Assembly: GCF_025996515.1 (NCBI RefSeq)
Contig: NZ_BLRH01000060.1
Coordinates: forward strand, 1,054,001 to 1,118,000
From: Rhizohabitans arisaemae
GTDB taxonomy: Bacteria > Actinomycetota > Actinomycetes > Streptosporangiales > Streptosporangiaceae
DNA length: 64,000 bases
Direction of reading: 5' to 3'
How positions within the stretch are numbered: position 1 is the first letter of the stretch; each line of letters opens with the position of its first letter. Of the stretch, positions 28,416 through 36,035 are shown in pieces. Made by a program: the position numbers and the translations under genes. Below the pieces are notes generated by a model. It worked only from the letters and a program-made list of their open reading frames with translations, was not told the origin of the DNA and made no database searches.

Positions 28416-30041
28416 ATGCCCGTTGACCTCGGCCTCCATGCCCCGCACCCCCGTCCCTCCCACCGTCCCCGACTCCGCGGCATCCTCGGCGTGGCCGTCA
28501 CGCTGGCGCTCACCGCGACCGCCTGCGGCACGGGCGGTTCCGCCGGGAAGACGAGCGGGCCCGGCGACGCCGGGGTCGTCGCGCGGCTCAACTCCGACTG
28601 GGACTCGCTCGACCCGGCCAAAACCCGGACGACCAACGGCTACCAGCTCGTCACCGCGCTCTACGACCGGCTGGTGGCCGTGGACGGCGACAAGGTCGTC
28701 CCCTACCTCGCCGAATCCTGGAAGCAGACCCCCGACACCGTCACGCTCACCCTGCGTACCGGGGTGACCTGCGCGAACGGGACGGCGCTGACCCCCTCGA
28801 ACGTGGCGGAGTCGCTGCGGCGGCTCGGTGCGAAGGAGACCGCGGCGCCGTACGCCAACCTGGTCTTCGGCAACGCCGGATACACCGTGGACGCCGACGA
28901 CGCGGCGCGCACGGTGACCGTGAAGACGAACAAGCCCTACAGCGACCTGCTGATCGGTCTCGCCCAGCCGATGGCCTCGATCGTCTGCCCCGAGGGCCTC
29001 GCCGACCCCGAAAAACTCGCCGCCACCCCGGCCGGCAGCGGCCCGTACACGCTCGGCGCGACGACCAGGGGCGCGAGCTACACCCTCAAAGCCCGCCAGG
29101 GGTACGCCTGGGGACCGGCCGGAGCCTCCGGCAAGTACCCCGCCGAGCTCACCTTCCGGGTGGTGCAGAACGACGGCACCGCCGCCAACCTCCTCGCCGC
29201 CGGGGACCTGGATCTGGCCTGGGTCGCCGGTCCGGACCTGCCGCGGGTCCAGGCCGACAAGTCTCTGACCCCGGTCACCCAGGCCATCTACGGGTCCTTC
29301 TTCCTGGCGTTCAACCAGGCCAAGGGGCGGCCGGGCGCCGACCCCGGCCTGCGCAAGGCCCTCGCCGGAGCGGTCGGGGCGGCCGACTTCAACCAGGCCG
29401 CGTTCTTCGGCGCGGGCGATGTGGCGGCGAGCCCGGTCAGCCCGGAGGTGCCCTGCTACACGAAGGTGCGGGAGCCGGTGACGACCGCCGACCCCGCCGG
29501 GGTCACCCGCGCGCTCGGGGAGGCGGGCTGGAACACGGAGAACGGCAAACCGGCCAAGGACGGCAAGCCCCTCACCCTCAAGGTCCTCGGTTCCACCGAT
29601 TACGCGGCGGGCTTCGAGTACGTGCTGGAGGCGCTGCGCAAGACCGGCGCCACGGTGGACCTCCGGCTGGTCGAGCTGAACGCGTTCGCCGAAACCCTTT
29701 TCAAGGGCGGCGACTGGGACGTCACGGTCTACCCGTTCACCCCGCTCGCGCCGAGCCTGGGCGCGCTCGGGCTGTTCGTGACCGGTGACGCCCCGCCGAA
29801 GGGCGCCAACTTCGCCGGGATCGCCAACCCCGCCTTCGAGGCCGCGGTGGCCAAGGCGCAGGCCTCCCTGGGCGAGGAGCGATGCGCGCACTGGGCCACC
29901 GCGCAGCGGGCCGTTGTCGAAACCGCCGACGTCACCCCGCTGGTCCACCTCAAGCCGCACTGGTTCGCCCGGTCCGGCGTCACCGCGGGCCTGGCCGGCG
30001 GCGGCACCATGGCCGACGTCCACCGGCTCGTCCGTTCCTAA
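28416..30041 (+). CDS. ABC transporter substrate-binding protein (peptide/nickel type)
   Basis: A 541-residue extracellular solute-binding protein of family 5 (DppA/OppA/NikA). An N-terminal export signal (GILGVAVTLALTATACGTG) contains a cysteine that may be lipidated, although the box is not canonical. Family segments include SDWDSLDPAKTRTTNGYQL, PYLAESWKQTPDTVTLTLR and FYGS-type cleft residues around QAIYGSFFLAFNQAKGRPG. The ligand is not predictable; family 5 proteins bind peptides, nickel chelates, sugars or small acids. Start ATG 28416 is chosen over a GTG at 28371 because AGGTGGTGG precedes it. It is the first gene of an importer operon placed at the head of the catabolic island. Confidence 0.87.
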   Translation: MPVDLGLHAPHPRPSHRPRLRGILGVAVTLALTATACGTGGSAGKTSGPGDAGVVARLNSDWDSLDPAKTRTTNGYQLVTALYDRLVAVDGDKVVPYLAESWKQTPDTVTLTLRTGVTCANGTALTPSNVAESLRRLGAKETAAPYANLVFGNAGYTVDADDAARTVTVKTNKPYSDLLIGLAQPMASIVCPEGLADPEKLAATPAGSGPYTLGATTRGASYTLKARQGYAWGPAGASGKYPAELTFRVVQNDGTAANLLAAGDLDLAWVAGPDLPRVQADKSLTPVTQAIYGSFFLAFNQAKGRPGADPGLRKALAGAVGAADFNQAAFFGAGDVAASPVSPEVPCYTKVREPVTTADPAGVTRALGEAGWNTENGKPAKDGKPLTLKVLGSTDYAAGFEYVLEALRKTGATVDLRLVELNAFAETLFKGGDWDVTVYPFTPLAPSLGALGLFVTGDAPPKGANFAGIANPAFEAAVAKAQASLGEERCAHWATAQRAVVETADVTPLVHLKPHWFARSGVTAGLAGGGTMADVHRLVRS

Positions 30042-30097
30042 CCGATGGCCCCGATGAACGCCCTCGGCGAAACGGCCCCGGCGAACGTGCCGCGCCC

Positions 30098-31042
30098 ATG
30101 ACCGCCCTGTCCTGGATCGCGCGCAGGCTCGCCGTGACGGCGGGTGTACTCGCCGGACTGCTCGTCGCGTCCTTCCTCCTGCTGCACCTGGTCCCCGGCG
30201 ACCCCGCGGTCCGGGTCGCCGGGCTGAACGCCACCCCCGAACAGGTGGCCGCCGTACGGCACGAGCTCGGCCTCGACCAGCCCGTCCACCGGCAGTTTCT
30301 GGCGTACGCGGGCCAGGTGGCCCGGCTGGACTTCGGCGATTCCTTCCAGACCGGGGAGCCCGTCACCGAGGTGATCGGCTCCCGGCTCGGGGTCACGCTG
30401 CAGCTCGCGCTGGCCGGGATCGCGGTGACCATGTTCACCGGTGTGGCACTCGGTGTGCTGATGGGCGTGCTCACCCGCGACGGCAGGAGACGCGGCACCG
30501 AGGCCGCGTTCGCCATGGGTACCTCCCTGGTCGGCGCGATCCCGGAGTACGTCGTCGGCGCCCTGCTGGCGCTGGTGTTCGCCGTGGGCCTCGGCTGGCT
30601 GCCCGTCGCGGGACTCGCCGACCCGGCCGGGCTGGTGCTGCCCACGCTCGCGGTGAGCCTCGCGCCGATCGCGGTCCTCTCCCGGATCGTCCGGGTGGAG
30701 ACGCTGACCGTGCTCGCCACGGAATACGTGCGGGCCGCCAGGGCCAAACGGCTGAGCACCCTGCGGGTGTACGGCGTGCACGTCCTGCCGAACGCCCTGA
30801 CGGCGGCGCTGACCGTGGGCGGCCTGGTGTTCGCCGGGCTGCTCGGCGGGGCGGTGGTGGTGGAGAACGTCTTCGCGCTGCCCGGGCTGGGCTCCCAGCT
30901 CGTCCAGTCGGTGAGCGCCCGCGACTATCCGGTGGTGCAGGCGGCGATCCTGCTGCTCGGCGTCTCGATCGTGACGGTCAACACCTGCGTGGAGGGCGTG
31001 CTCAAGCTGCTCGACCCGGCCGCGAGGACGGTGGCCGCGTGA
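30098..31042 (+). CDS. ABC transporter permease (DppB type)
   Basis: The 314-residue inner-membrane protein has the DppB/NikB pattern: a first TM segment (AVTAGVLAGLLVASFLLLHL), the VPGDPAVRVAG motif, a periplasmic part with LGLDQPVHRQFL, and five further TM segments. The EAA-type loop ATEYVRAARAKRLSTLRVYG contacts the ATPase. The start is the ATG at 30098. Its end overlaps the next gene in a GTGA. With the neighbouring genes it completes a peptide/nickel-type importer. Confidence 0.9.
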   Translation: MTALSWIARRLAVTAGVLAGLLVASFLLLHLVPGDPAVRVAGLNATPEQVAAVRHELGLDQPVHRQFLAYAGQVARLDFGDSFQTGEPVTEVIGSRLGVTLQLALAGIAVTMFTGVALGVLMGVLTRDGRRRGTEAAFAMGTSLVGAIPEYVVGALLALVFAVGLGWLPVAGLADPAGLVLPTLAVSLAPIAVLSRIVRVETLTVLATEYVRAARAKRLSTLRVYGVHVLPNALTAALTVGGLVFAGLLGGAVVVENVFALPGLGSQLVQSVSARDYPVVQAAILLLGVSIVTVNTCVEGVLKLLDPAARTVAA

Positions 31043-32892
31043 GCGCCCGGCGGGCCTTCCGGTCCTCCCCGGTGGCTTTGACCGCGCTCGGGACGCTGGG
31101 CGTGCTCGTCGTGCTGGCCGTGGTCGCCCCGATGCTGTGGGGCCCGGCGGCGGTGGCGGTGGACCCCGCGAACGCCGTACGGGGACCCGGCTCGGCGCAT
31201 CCGCTCGGCACCGACCGCCTGGGGCGGGACGTGCTCGCCAGAACCCTCGTCGCCACCCGGACCTCCCTGCTGCTCGGGCTGGTCGCGGCCCTGACGGCTA
31301 CCGTTCTCGGCCTGACGGCCGGGGGGCTGGTCGCCGTGGCGGGGCCGAGGGCGCGGGCGGCCGGGCTGCGCGTCCTGGACGCCGTGCTCGCCTTCCCGGC
31401 GATCCTCACGGCGATCCTGGCGACACTGGTGCTTCCGTCGGCCACCGTGAGCGCGGCGCTGGCCGTGGGCATCGCCGGGGCGCCCGGCGTCATGCGGATC
31501 ACGGTGACCCTGGCGGCCTCCGTGCTCGCCCGGGACTATGTGGCCGCGGCGAGGGGGCTCGGCGTCGGCAGGACCCGGGTGCTCCTCCGCCACGTCCTGC
31601 CGGGCATCGCCGACAGCCTCGCGGTGAGCCTGTCGGTCGTGGCCGGGGTGAGCCTGGTGGTGGTGTCGTCGCTGAGCTTCCTCGGGGTGGGCGTCCAGCC
31701 ACCCGGCTTCGACTGGGGCGGCATGCTCTCCCAGGGGCTGCGCGACCTCTACGTCACCCCGTGGGCCGCGATCGCCCCGGCCGTCATGATCGCCTTGGCC
31801 GGGCTGGCGTTCGGCCTGTTCGGCGAGGCGCTCGCCCGGGCCGCCAATCCGTCGGTGTGGACCGCGGGCCGGACCCGCCGTCCAGGCCGCACGCGCCCCG
31901 CCGCCCAGGCCGACCCGTCCGCCCTCCTCGACGTCCGCGGCCTGACCGTCACGGCCGACGGCACGCCGGACTCACCGGAGATCGTGTCGGAGGTGGACCT
32001 GCGGGTCGGGCGAGGCGAGATCGTCGGCCTGGTCGGGGAGTCGGGCTCCGGCAAGTCGCTGACGATGCTCGCCCTCGCCCGCCTGCTCCCCCACCCGGTG
32101 ACCGCCGACGCGAACATGCTCGTCCTCGACGGCTGCGACCTGCGCGAGCCGCCGTCCAAGCGGCTCGACGGCGTCCTCGGCACCCGGCTCGCCCTGGTGT
32201 TCCAGAACCCCGCGGCCTCCCTCAACCCGGCACTGCGGCTCGGTGTGCAGCTCACCGAAGGCCCCCGCAGGCACCGCGGCCTCAGCCGGGCGCAGGCCAC
32301 CCGGCTCGCCCTCGCCGGTCTGCGCGATGTGCGCATCCCCGAACCGGAGCGGCGGCTGCGCCAGTACCCGCACCAGCTCTCCGGCGGCCAGCGGCAGCGG
32401 GTGACGATCGCCATGGGCCTGGCGGCCGGGCCGGATCTGCTGCTCGCCGACGAACCGACGACCGCGCTGGACAACACCCTGCGCAGCGGCGTGCTCCGGC
32501 TCCTGCACGAGGTGAACGCCCGCCACGGCACCGCGATCGTGCTGGTCTCGCACGACCTGGCGGTGGTGGGCGGGCTCTGCGACCGGATCGCCGTCATGTA
32601 CGCGGGCCGGATCGTGGAGGAGGGGCCGACCGCCGCGGTGATGACGGACCCGCGGCACCCGTACACCCAGGCCCTGATCGGCAGCTCCCTCACCATGACC
32701 ACCCCGCTGGACGCCCCGGTCCCCGCCCTCGACGGCCGTCCCCCCAGGCCCGGCGAGATCACCGCGGGGTGCGCGTTCGCCCTGCGCTGTTCCCAGGCGC
32801 AAGAACAGTGCCGTTCGGTACGGCCGACACGGCGCGACCTCGGCGACGGCCGCGTCGTCGCCTGCTGGGTGGCCGAGAGGAGTTCCGCATGA
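31039..32892 (+). CDS. Fused ABC permease (DppC type) and ATPase (DppD type)
   Basis: The 617-residue protein joins two subunits. Residues 1 to about 275 are the second permease (HPLGTDRLGRDVLARTL, EAA loop DYVAAARGLGVGRTRVLLRH). From about 295 onward is an ATPase with Walker A GESGSGKS, Q-loop LVFQNPAASLNPAL, signature LSGGQRQRVTIAMGL and Walker B LLADEPTTALD. The C-terminal peptide-transporter extension contains CAFALRCSQAQEQC, whose cysteines may bind an Fe-S cluster as in related ATPases. Permease-ATPase fusions are common in actinomycete importers of this type. The stop overlaps an ATGA that opens a 48-codon spacer frame rather than the next subunit. Confidence 0.9.
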   Translation: MSARRAFRSSPVALTALGTLGVLVVLAVVAPMLWGPAAVAVDPANAVRGPGSAHPLGTDRLGRDVLARTLVATRTSLLLGLVAALTATVLGLTAGGLVAVAGPRARAAGLRVLDAVLAFPAILTAILATLVLPSATVSAALAVGIAGAPGVMRITVTLAASVLARDYVAAARGLGVGRTRVLLRHVLPGIADSLAVSLSVVAGVSLVVVSSLSFLGVGVQPPGFDWGGMLSQGLRDLYVTPWAAIAPAVMIALAGLAFGLFGEALARAANPSVWTAGRTRRPGRTRPAAQADPSALLDVRGLTVTADGTPDSPEIVSEVDLRVGRGEIVGLVGESGSGKSLTMLALARLLPHPVTADANMLVLDGCDLREPPSKRLDGVLGTRLALVFQNPAASLNPALRLGVQLTEGPRRHRGLSRAQATRLALAGLRDVRIPEPERRLRQYPHQLSGGQRQRVTIAMGLAAGPDLLLADEPTTALDNTLRSGVLRLLHEVNARHGTAIVLVSHDLAVVGGLCDRIAVMYAGRIVEEGPTAAVMTDPRHPYTQALIGSSLTMTTPLDAPVPALDGRPPRPGEITAGCAFALRCSQAQEQCRSVRPTRRDLGDGRVVACWVAERSSA

Positions 32893-33035
32893 GCAGACCG
32901 GAAGTATGCGACATGTCCATCTATCAGGGTCAGCGCAAGCCCACAGCCATTCATGATCGTTGCACTGTGCGCACCCCGGAAGGGGCACACCGCACAACGA
33001 TCAGGGGGACACGGGATTTCGAGGGGTCCGCGTGA
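32889..33035 (+). other. RTGA-bounded spacer frame between ATPase genes (48 codons)
   Basis: The ATG at 32889 overlaps the upstream stop (ATGA 32889-32892). The frame stays open for 48 codons and stops in GTGA (33032-33035), which is the start of the second ATPase gene. It contains an interrupted hairpin: GATCGTTG (32955-32962) with CAACGATC (32995-33002), TGCG with CGCA, and CCCC-GGAA-GGGG (32974-32985). Third-position GC is clearly lower than in the neighbouring genes. It could be a small insertion element or a tiny coupled peptide; no family is recognised. Confidence 0.4.
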
Positions 33036-33811
33036 GCGGGCTTGAGCTGCGTGGGGTGTCGGTGCGGTACGGGCGGGGCCGGAACGCCTCGGTCGCGGTG
33101 CGCGGGGTGGACCTGGAGGTGCCGGAAGGCGGGTCGGTCGGGGTGGTGGGCGAGTCGGGCTCCGGCAAGTCCACCCTGGCCCGCGCCATCACCGGGATGG
33201 TCCCGCTGTCGGCGGGCGAGATCCGCAGGGACGGGGTGCCGCTCCGGGCCGCCGGGCGGCGGTCGAAGCCGATCCCCGACATCCAGATGGTGTTCCAGGA
33301 CCCCTACGGCTCGCTCAACCCGCGGATGACCATCGCCGCCACACTCGCCGAAGCGGCCGGGCGGGCGGGCGAGACCGGCCGGAGCGCGGGCGCCGACTCC
33401 CTGGACCTCGTCGGGCTCCCGCCCGGCCTGCTCGGCGCCTACCCGCATCAGCTCTCGGGCGGCCAGCGGCAGCGGGTGGCGATCGCCCGGGCGCTGGCGG
33501 CCAAGCCGAGGACGCTCGTGCTCGACGAGGTCACCTCGGCCCTGGACGTCTCGGTCCAGGCGCTCATCCTCAACCTGCTCCGCGCACTGCGGTCGGAGCT
33601 GAACACGGCCTTCCTGGTCATCGCGCACGACCTGCCGATCGTCCGCTACCTGTGCGACTCGGTGGTGGTGATGTATCAGGGCGAGTGCGTCGAGCAAGGT
33701 CCCTGCGAGTCGGTGTTCGCCTCCCCCGGCCACCCCCACACCCGGGCGCTGCTCGACGCGGTGGACCCCGCGCCCCGTGCCGTACGGAACGAGTCCCGGG
33801 AGCCGGGGTGA
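33032..33811 (+). CDS. ABC transporter ATPase (DppF type)
   Basis: A 259-residue ATP-binding subunit with Walker A GESGSGKSTLARAITG, Q-loop MVFQDPYGSLNPRM, signature LSGGQRQRVAIARAL and Walker B VLDEVTSALD. The H-loop is FLVIAHDLPIVRYL. It lacks the longer C-terminal extension of the other ATPase. The GTG at 33032 has GAGGGG upstream and overlaps the stop of the spacer frame; an earlier in-frame ATG at 32960 falls inside that spacer and has no family support. It should pair with the ATPase domain of the preceding fusion protein. Confidence 0.9.
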   Translation: MSGLELRGVSVRYGRGRNASVAVRGVDLEVPEGGSVGVVGESGSGKSTLARAITGMVPLSAGEIRRDGVPLRAAGRRSKPIPDIQMVFQDPYGSLNPRMTIAATLAEAAGRAGETGRSAGADSLDLVGLPPGLLGAYPHQLSGGQRQRVAIARALAAKPRTLVLDEVTSALDVSVQALILNLLRALRSELNTAFLVIAHDLPIVRYLCDSVVVMYQGECVEQGPCESVFASPGHPHTRALLDAVDPAPRAVRNESREPG

Positions 33812-33895
33812 TCATGGCGGCCCGCACCGCCCGGCCCGCGGGCCGGCGCCTGGCGCCGTACCAGGCCGTACAGAACTGACTATTCAGGAGGAAGC

Positions 33896-35104
33896 ATGAC
33901 GGAGGCGGTCATCGTCTCGGCGGCGCGTTCGCCGATCGGGCGTGCGGTCAAAGGGTGCCTGCGGGAGATGCGGGCCGACGAGCTCACCGCCGCGGTGGTG
34001 TCGGCGGCCCTGGCGAAGGTGCCGCAGCTGGATCCGGCCGAGCTGGACGATCTGGTGCTCGGCTGCGGCAGCCCCGGCGGTGAGCAGGGGTGGAACCTGG
34101 CCAGGATGGTCGCGGTGCTGATGGGCCTGGACGGCCTGCCGGGCACCACGGTGACCCGGCACTGCGCGTCCAGCCTGCAGGCCCTGCGGATGGCGGCGCA
34201 CGCGATCCGGGCGGGCGAGGGGGACGCCTTCGTGGCGGCGGGTGTGGAGACGGCGAGCCGCTACGTGCACGGCAGTGCGGAGGCTTCGGGGGAGCCGAAC
34301 CCGCGCTATCGGGCGGCGGCGGACCGTACCGCGCGGCATCGGGCGGAAGGCGGGTTCGGCTGGGGCGATCCGCGCCTGCTCGGGGAGCTGCCGGACGCCT
34401 ATCTGGCGATGATGCAGACGGCCGAGTACGTGGCCGGGCTCCGGGGGGTGTCCAGGGAGGCGATGGACGCCTTCGCGCTGCGGTCGCAGACCCGGGCGGC
34501 GGAGGCCGAGGGGTTCTGGAGCTCGGAGATCACCCCGATCCGGCTGCCCGACGGCACCTTGGCCACCCGTGACGACGGCCCGCGCCGGGGGGTCACCCCG
34601 GAGGCGCTGGCCGCGCTGAAGCCGGTGCTTCATCCGGGCGGCCGGGTCACCGCGGGCAACGCCTGCCCGGTGAACGACGGCGCGGCGGCCCTGGTGGTGA
34701 TGTCCGATCGCCGCGCGGCCGAGCTGGGCATCCCGCCGCTCGGCCGGGTCGTCTCCACCGGTCTGTCCGCGCTCAGCCCGGAGATCATGGGCCTCGGACC
34801 GGTGGAGGCGTCCCGGCGGGCGCTGGCCCGGGCCGGGATGTCCATCGGGGATGTGGATCTCGTGGAGCTGAACGAGGCGTTCGCGGCGCAGGTGATCCCG
34901 TGTGCCGAGGACCTGAGGGTGGAGGAGGGGCGGTTGAACGTGTACGGCGGTGCGATCGCGATGGGTCACCCGCCGGGGATGACGGGCGCGCGTATGGTGG
35001 GGACGGTCCTGCACGCGCTCCGCGAGACCGACGGCACCGTCGGGCTGGTCACCATGTGCGTGGGCGGCGGCCAGGGCATGGCGATGGTGGTCGAACGGTT
35101 CTAG
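33896..35104 (+). CDS. Thiolase (acetyl-CoA C-acyltransferase)
   Basis: The 402-residue enzyme has all catalytic thiolase motifs: the nucleophilic Cys in TRHCASSLQALRMAA, the NEAFAAQ segment, the His-containing GGAIAMGHPPGMTGAR and the second Cys in CVGGGQGMAM. The middle part (FALRSQTRAAEAEGFWSSEI) matches degradative acyl-CoA thiolases. It would cleave a 3-oxoacyl-CoA with coenzyme A to shorten the chain by an acetyl unit. A strong AGGAGG site precedes the ATG at 33896. It lies after the importer operon, with a short unexplained frame of 23 codons starting at 33808 in the gap. Confidence 0.93.
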   Translation: MTEAVIVSAARSPIGRAVKGCLREMRADELTAAVVSAALAKVPQLDPAELDDLVLGCGSPGGEQGWNLARMVAVLMGLDGLPGTTVTRHCASSLQALRMAAHAIRAGEGDAFVAAGVETASRYVHGSAEASGEPNPRYRAAADRTARHRAEGGFGWGDPRLLGELPDAYLAMMQTAEYVAGLRGVSREAMDAFALRSQTRAAEAEGFWSSEITPIRLPDGTLATRDDGPRRGVTPEALAALKPVLHPGGRVTAGNACPVNDGAAALVVMSDRRAAELGIPPLGRVVSTGLSALSPEIMGLGPVEASRRALARAGMSIGDVDLVELNEAFAAQVIPCAEDLRVEEGRLNVYGGAIAMGHPPGMTGARMVGTVLHALRETDGTVGLVTMCVGGGQGMAMVVERF

Positions 35105-35173
35105 CCGACCGGATGTTGCTGCTGCCGTAAACTATTGGACCTATCCGTAAAGGCGCGTCGGAAGGCACCCCTG

Positions 35174-35860
35174 TTGACCAAACCCAGCTCGCGCAAGGAG
35201 CTCATGAGCAACACCGTGCTGGAGAAGGCGGCCGTGCTCTTCGCCGAGCGGGGATTCGCCGGCACCAGCCTGCGGGACGTCGCCGAGGCCATGGGCATGA
35301 CCAGGCCGGCCCTCTACTACTACTTCGACAGCAAGGAGACCCTGCTCAGAGAGCTGGTGCGTGGGATCACCGGGGTCGGCTCGCAGGAACTGCGCAAGCT
35401 CCGGGAGCGCACCGACCTCACCTCGGCCGAGAAGCTGCACACGGTGGTGACCGCCACCGCCGCCCGGGTCGCCGAGAGCCCGGTGCGCTTCCGCCTCCTG
35501 GAGCGGAGCGAGGCCGACCTGCCCCCGGCGATCCTGGAGGAGCACAACGCCAGCAAGGGCCGCATCCTGGACGAGCTCCGCGGCATCATCGCCGACGGCG
35601 TTCGCTCCGGGGAGTTCCGCCCGGTCAACGAGCGGGTCGTGGCGTTCTCCATCATCGGCATGATCAACTGGATCGCCTGGTGGTACAACCCGGAGGGCCC
35701 AAACACCCCCGAGGAGATCGCCGAGGAGATGTATTCCCTGGTCTCCCGCGGTCTGCTCCGCGCCGAGGACCGTACCCCCGCCAAGGGCATCGCGGGCGCG
35801 GTCGCCCTGCTCCGTGAGGATCTCACCCATCTGGAACGCCTCATCGCCGCCGGCGACTGA
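35174..35860 (+). CDS. TetR-family regulator of the catabolic island (KstR2/FadR-like)
   Basis: The 228-residue protein has an N-terminal HTH (VLEKAAVLFAERGFAGTSLR then MTRPALYYYFDSKETLL). The C-terminal domain contains the NWIAWWYNPEGPNTPEEIAE segment found in acyl-CoA-responsive TetR regulators such as KstR2 and FadR types. By inference it senses a CoA-thioester intermediate and controls the surrounding genes. The TTG at 35174 with GGAAGG upstream is preferred; another TTG at 35135 would add 13 residues. It is placed between thiolase and the hyuA operon. Four related 23-bp elements in this island are possible binding sites. Confidence 0.87.
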   Translation: MTKPSSRKELMSNTVLEKAAVLFAERGFAGTSLRDVAEAMGMTRPALYYYFDSKETLLRELVRGITGVGSQELRKLRERTDLTSAEKLHTVVTATAARVAESPVRFRLLERSEADLPPAILEEHNASKGRILDELRGIIADGVRSGEFRPVNERVVAFSIIGMINWIAWWYNPEGPNTPEEIAEEMYSLVSRGLLRAEDRTPAKGIAGAVALLREDLTHLERLIAAGD

Positions 35861-35959
35861 CCCGTTCCGGCCCTTTTCAGCAGTGCCATCACCATCCGGT
35901 GGTGGCACTACCCATTTGTCAGCTTTTATGCGCATATGAGAGACCTGTCTACCATTGAC

Positions 35960-35982
35960 TTTGACGCATGCTTCGAATAGTT
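35960..35982 (+). promoter_or_regulatory. Candidate regulon element before hyuA operon
   Basis: TTTGACGCATGCTTC followed by GAATAGTT matches the element at 44446 in 17 of 23 positions without gaps. It lies 53 bp before the hyuA-like start, overlapping a TTGACG -35 box. Confidence 0.4.
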
Positions 35983-36035
35983 TTCGTTGACGTCAGAATG
36001 TGATGGCGGCCACCCGGCCAGGAAGGCAGGCGGGC

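Noticed and set aside
33808-33899. RTGA-bounded spacer between the last ABC ATPase and thiolase
   Set aside because: GTGA and ATGA are present, but the offset is 88 bp (out of frame) and the short frame stops at 33879; thiolase has its own AGGAGG site, so this gap is ordinary.
36000-36035. ATG at 36000/36003 as the hyuA-like start
   Set aside because: It would add residues before the conserved VIGLDVGGTFTD strand and lies too close to the promoter element; GTG 36036 has a proper ribosome site.
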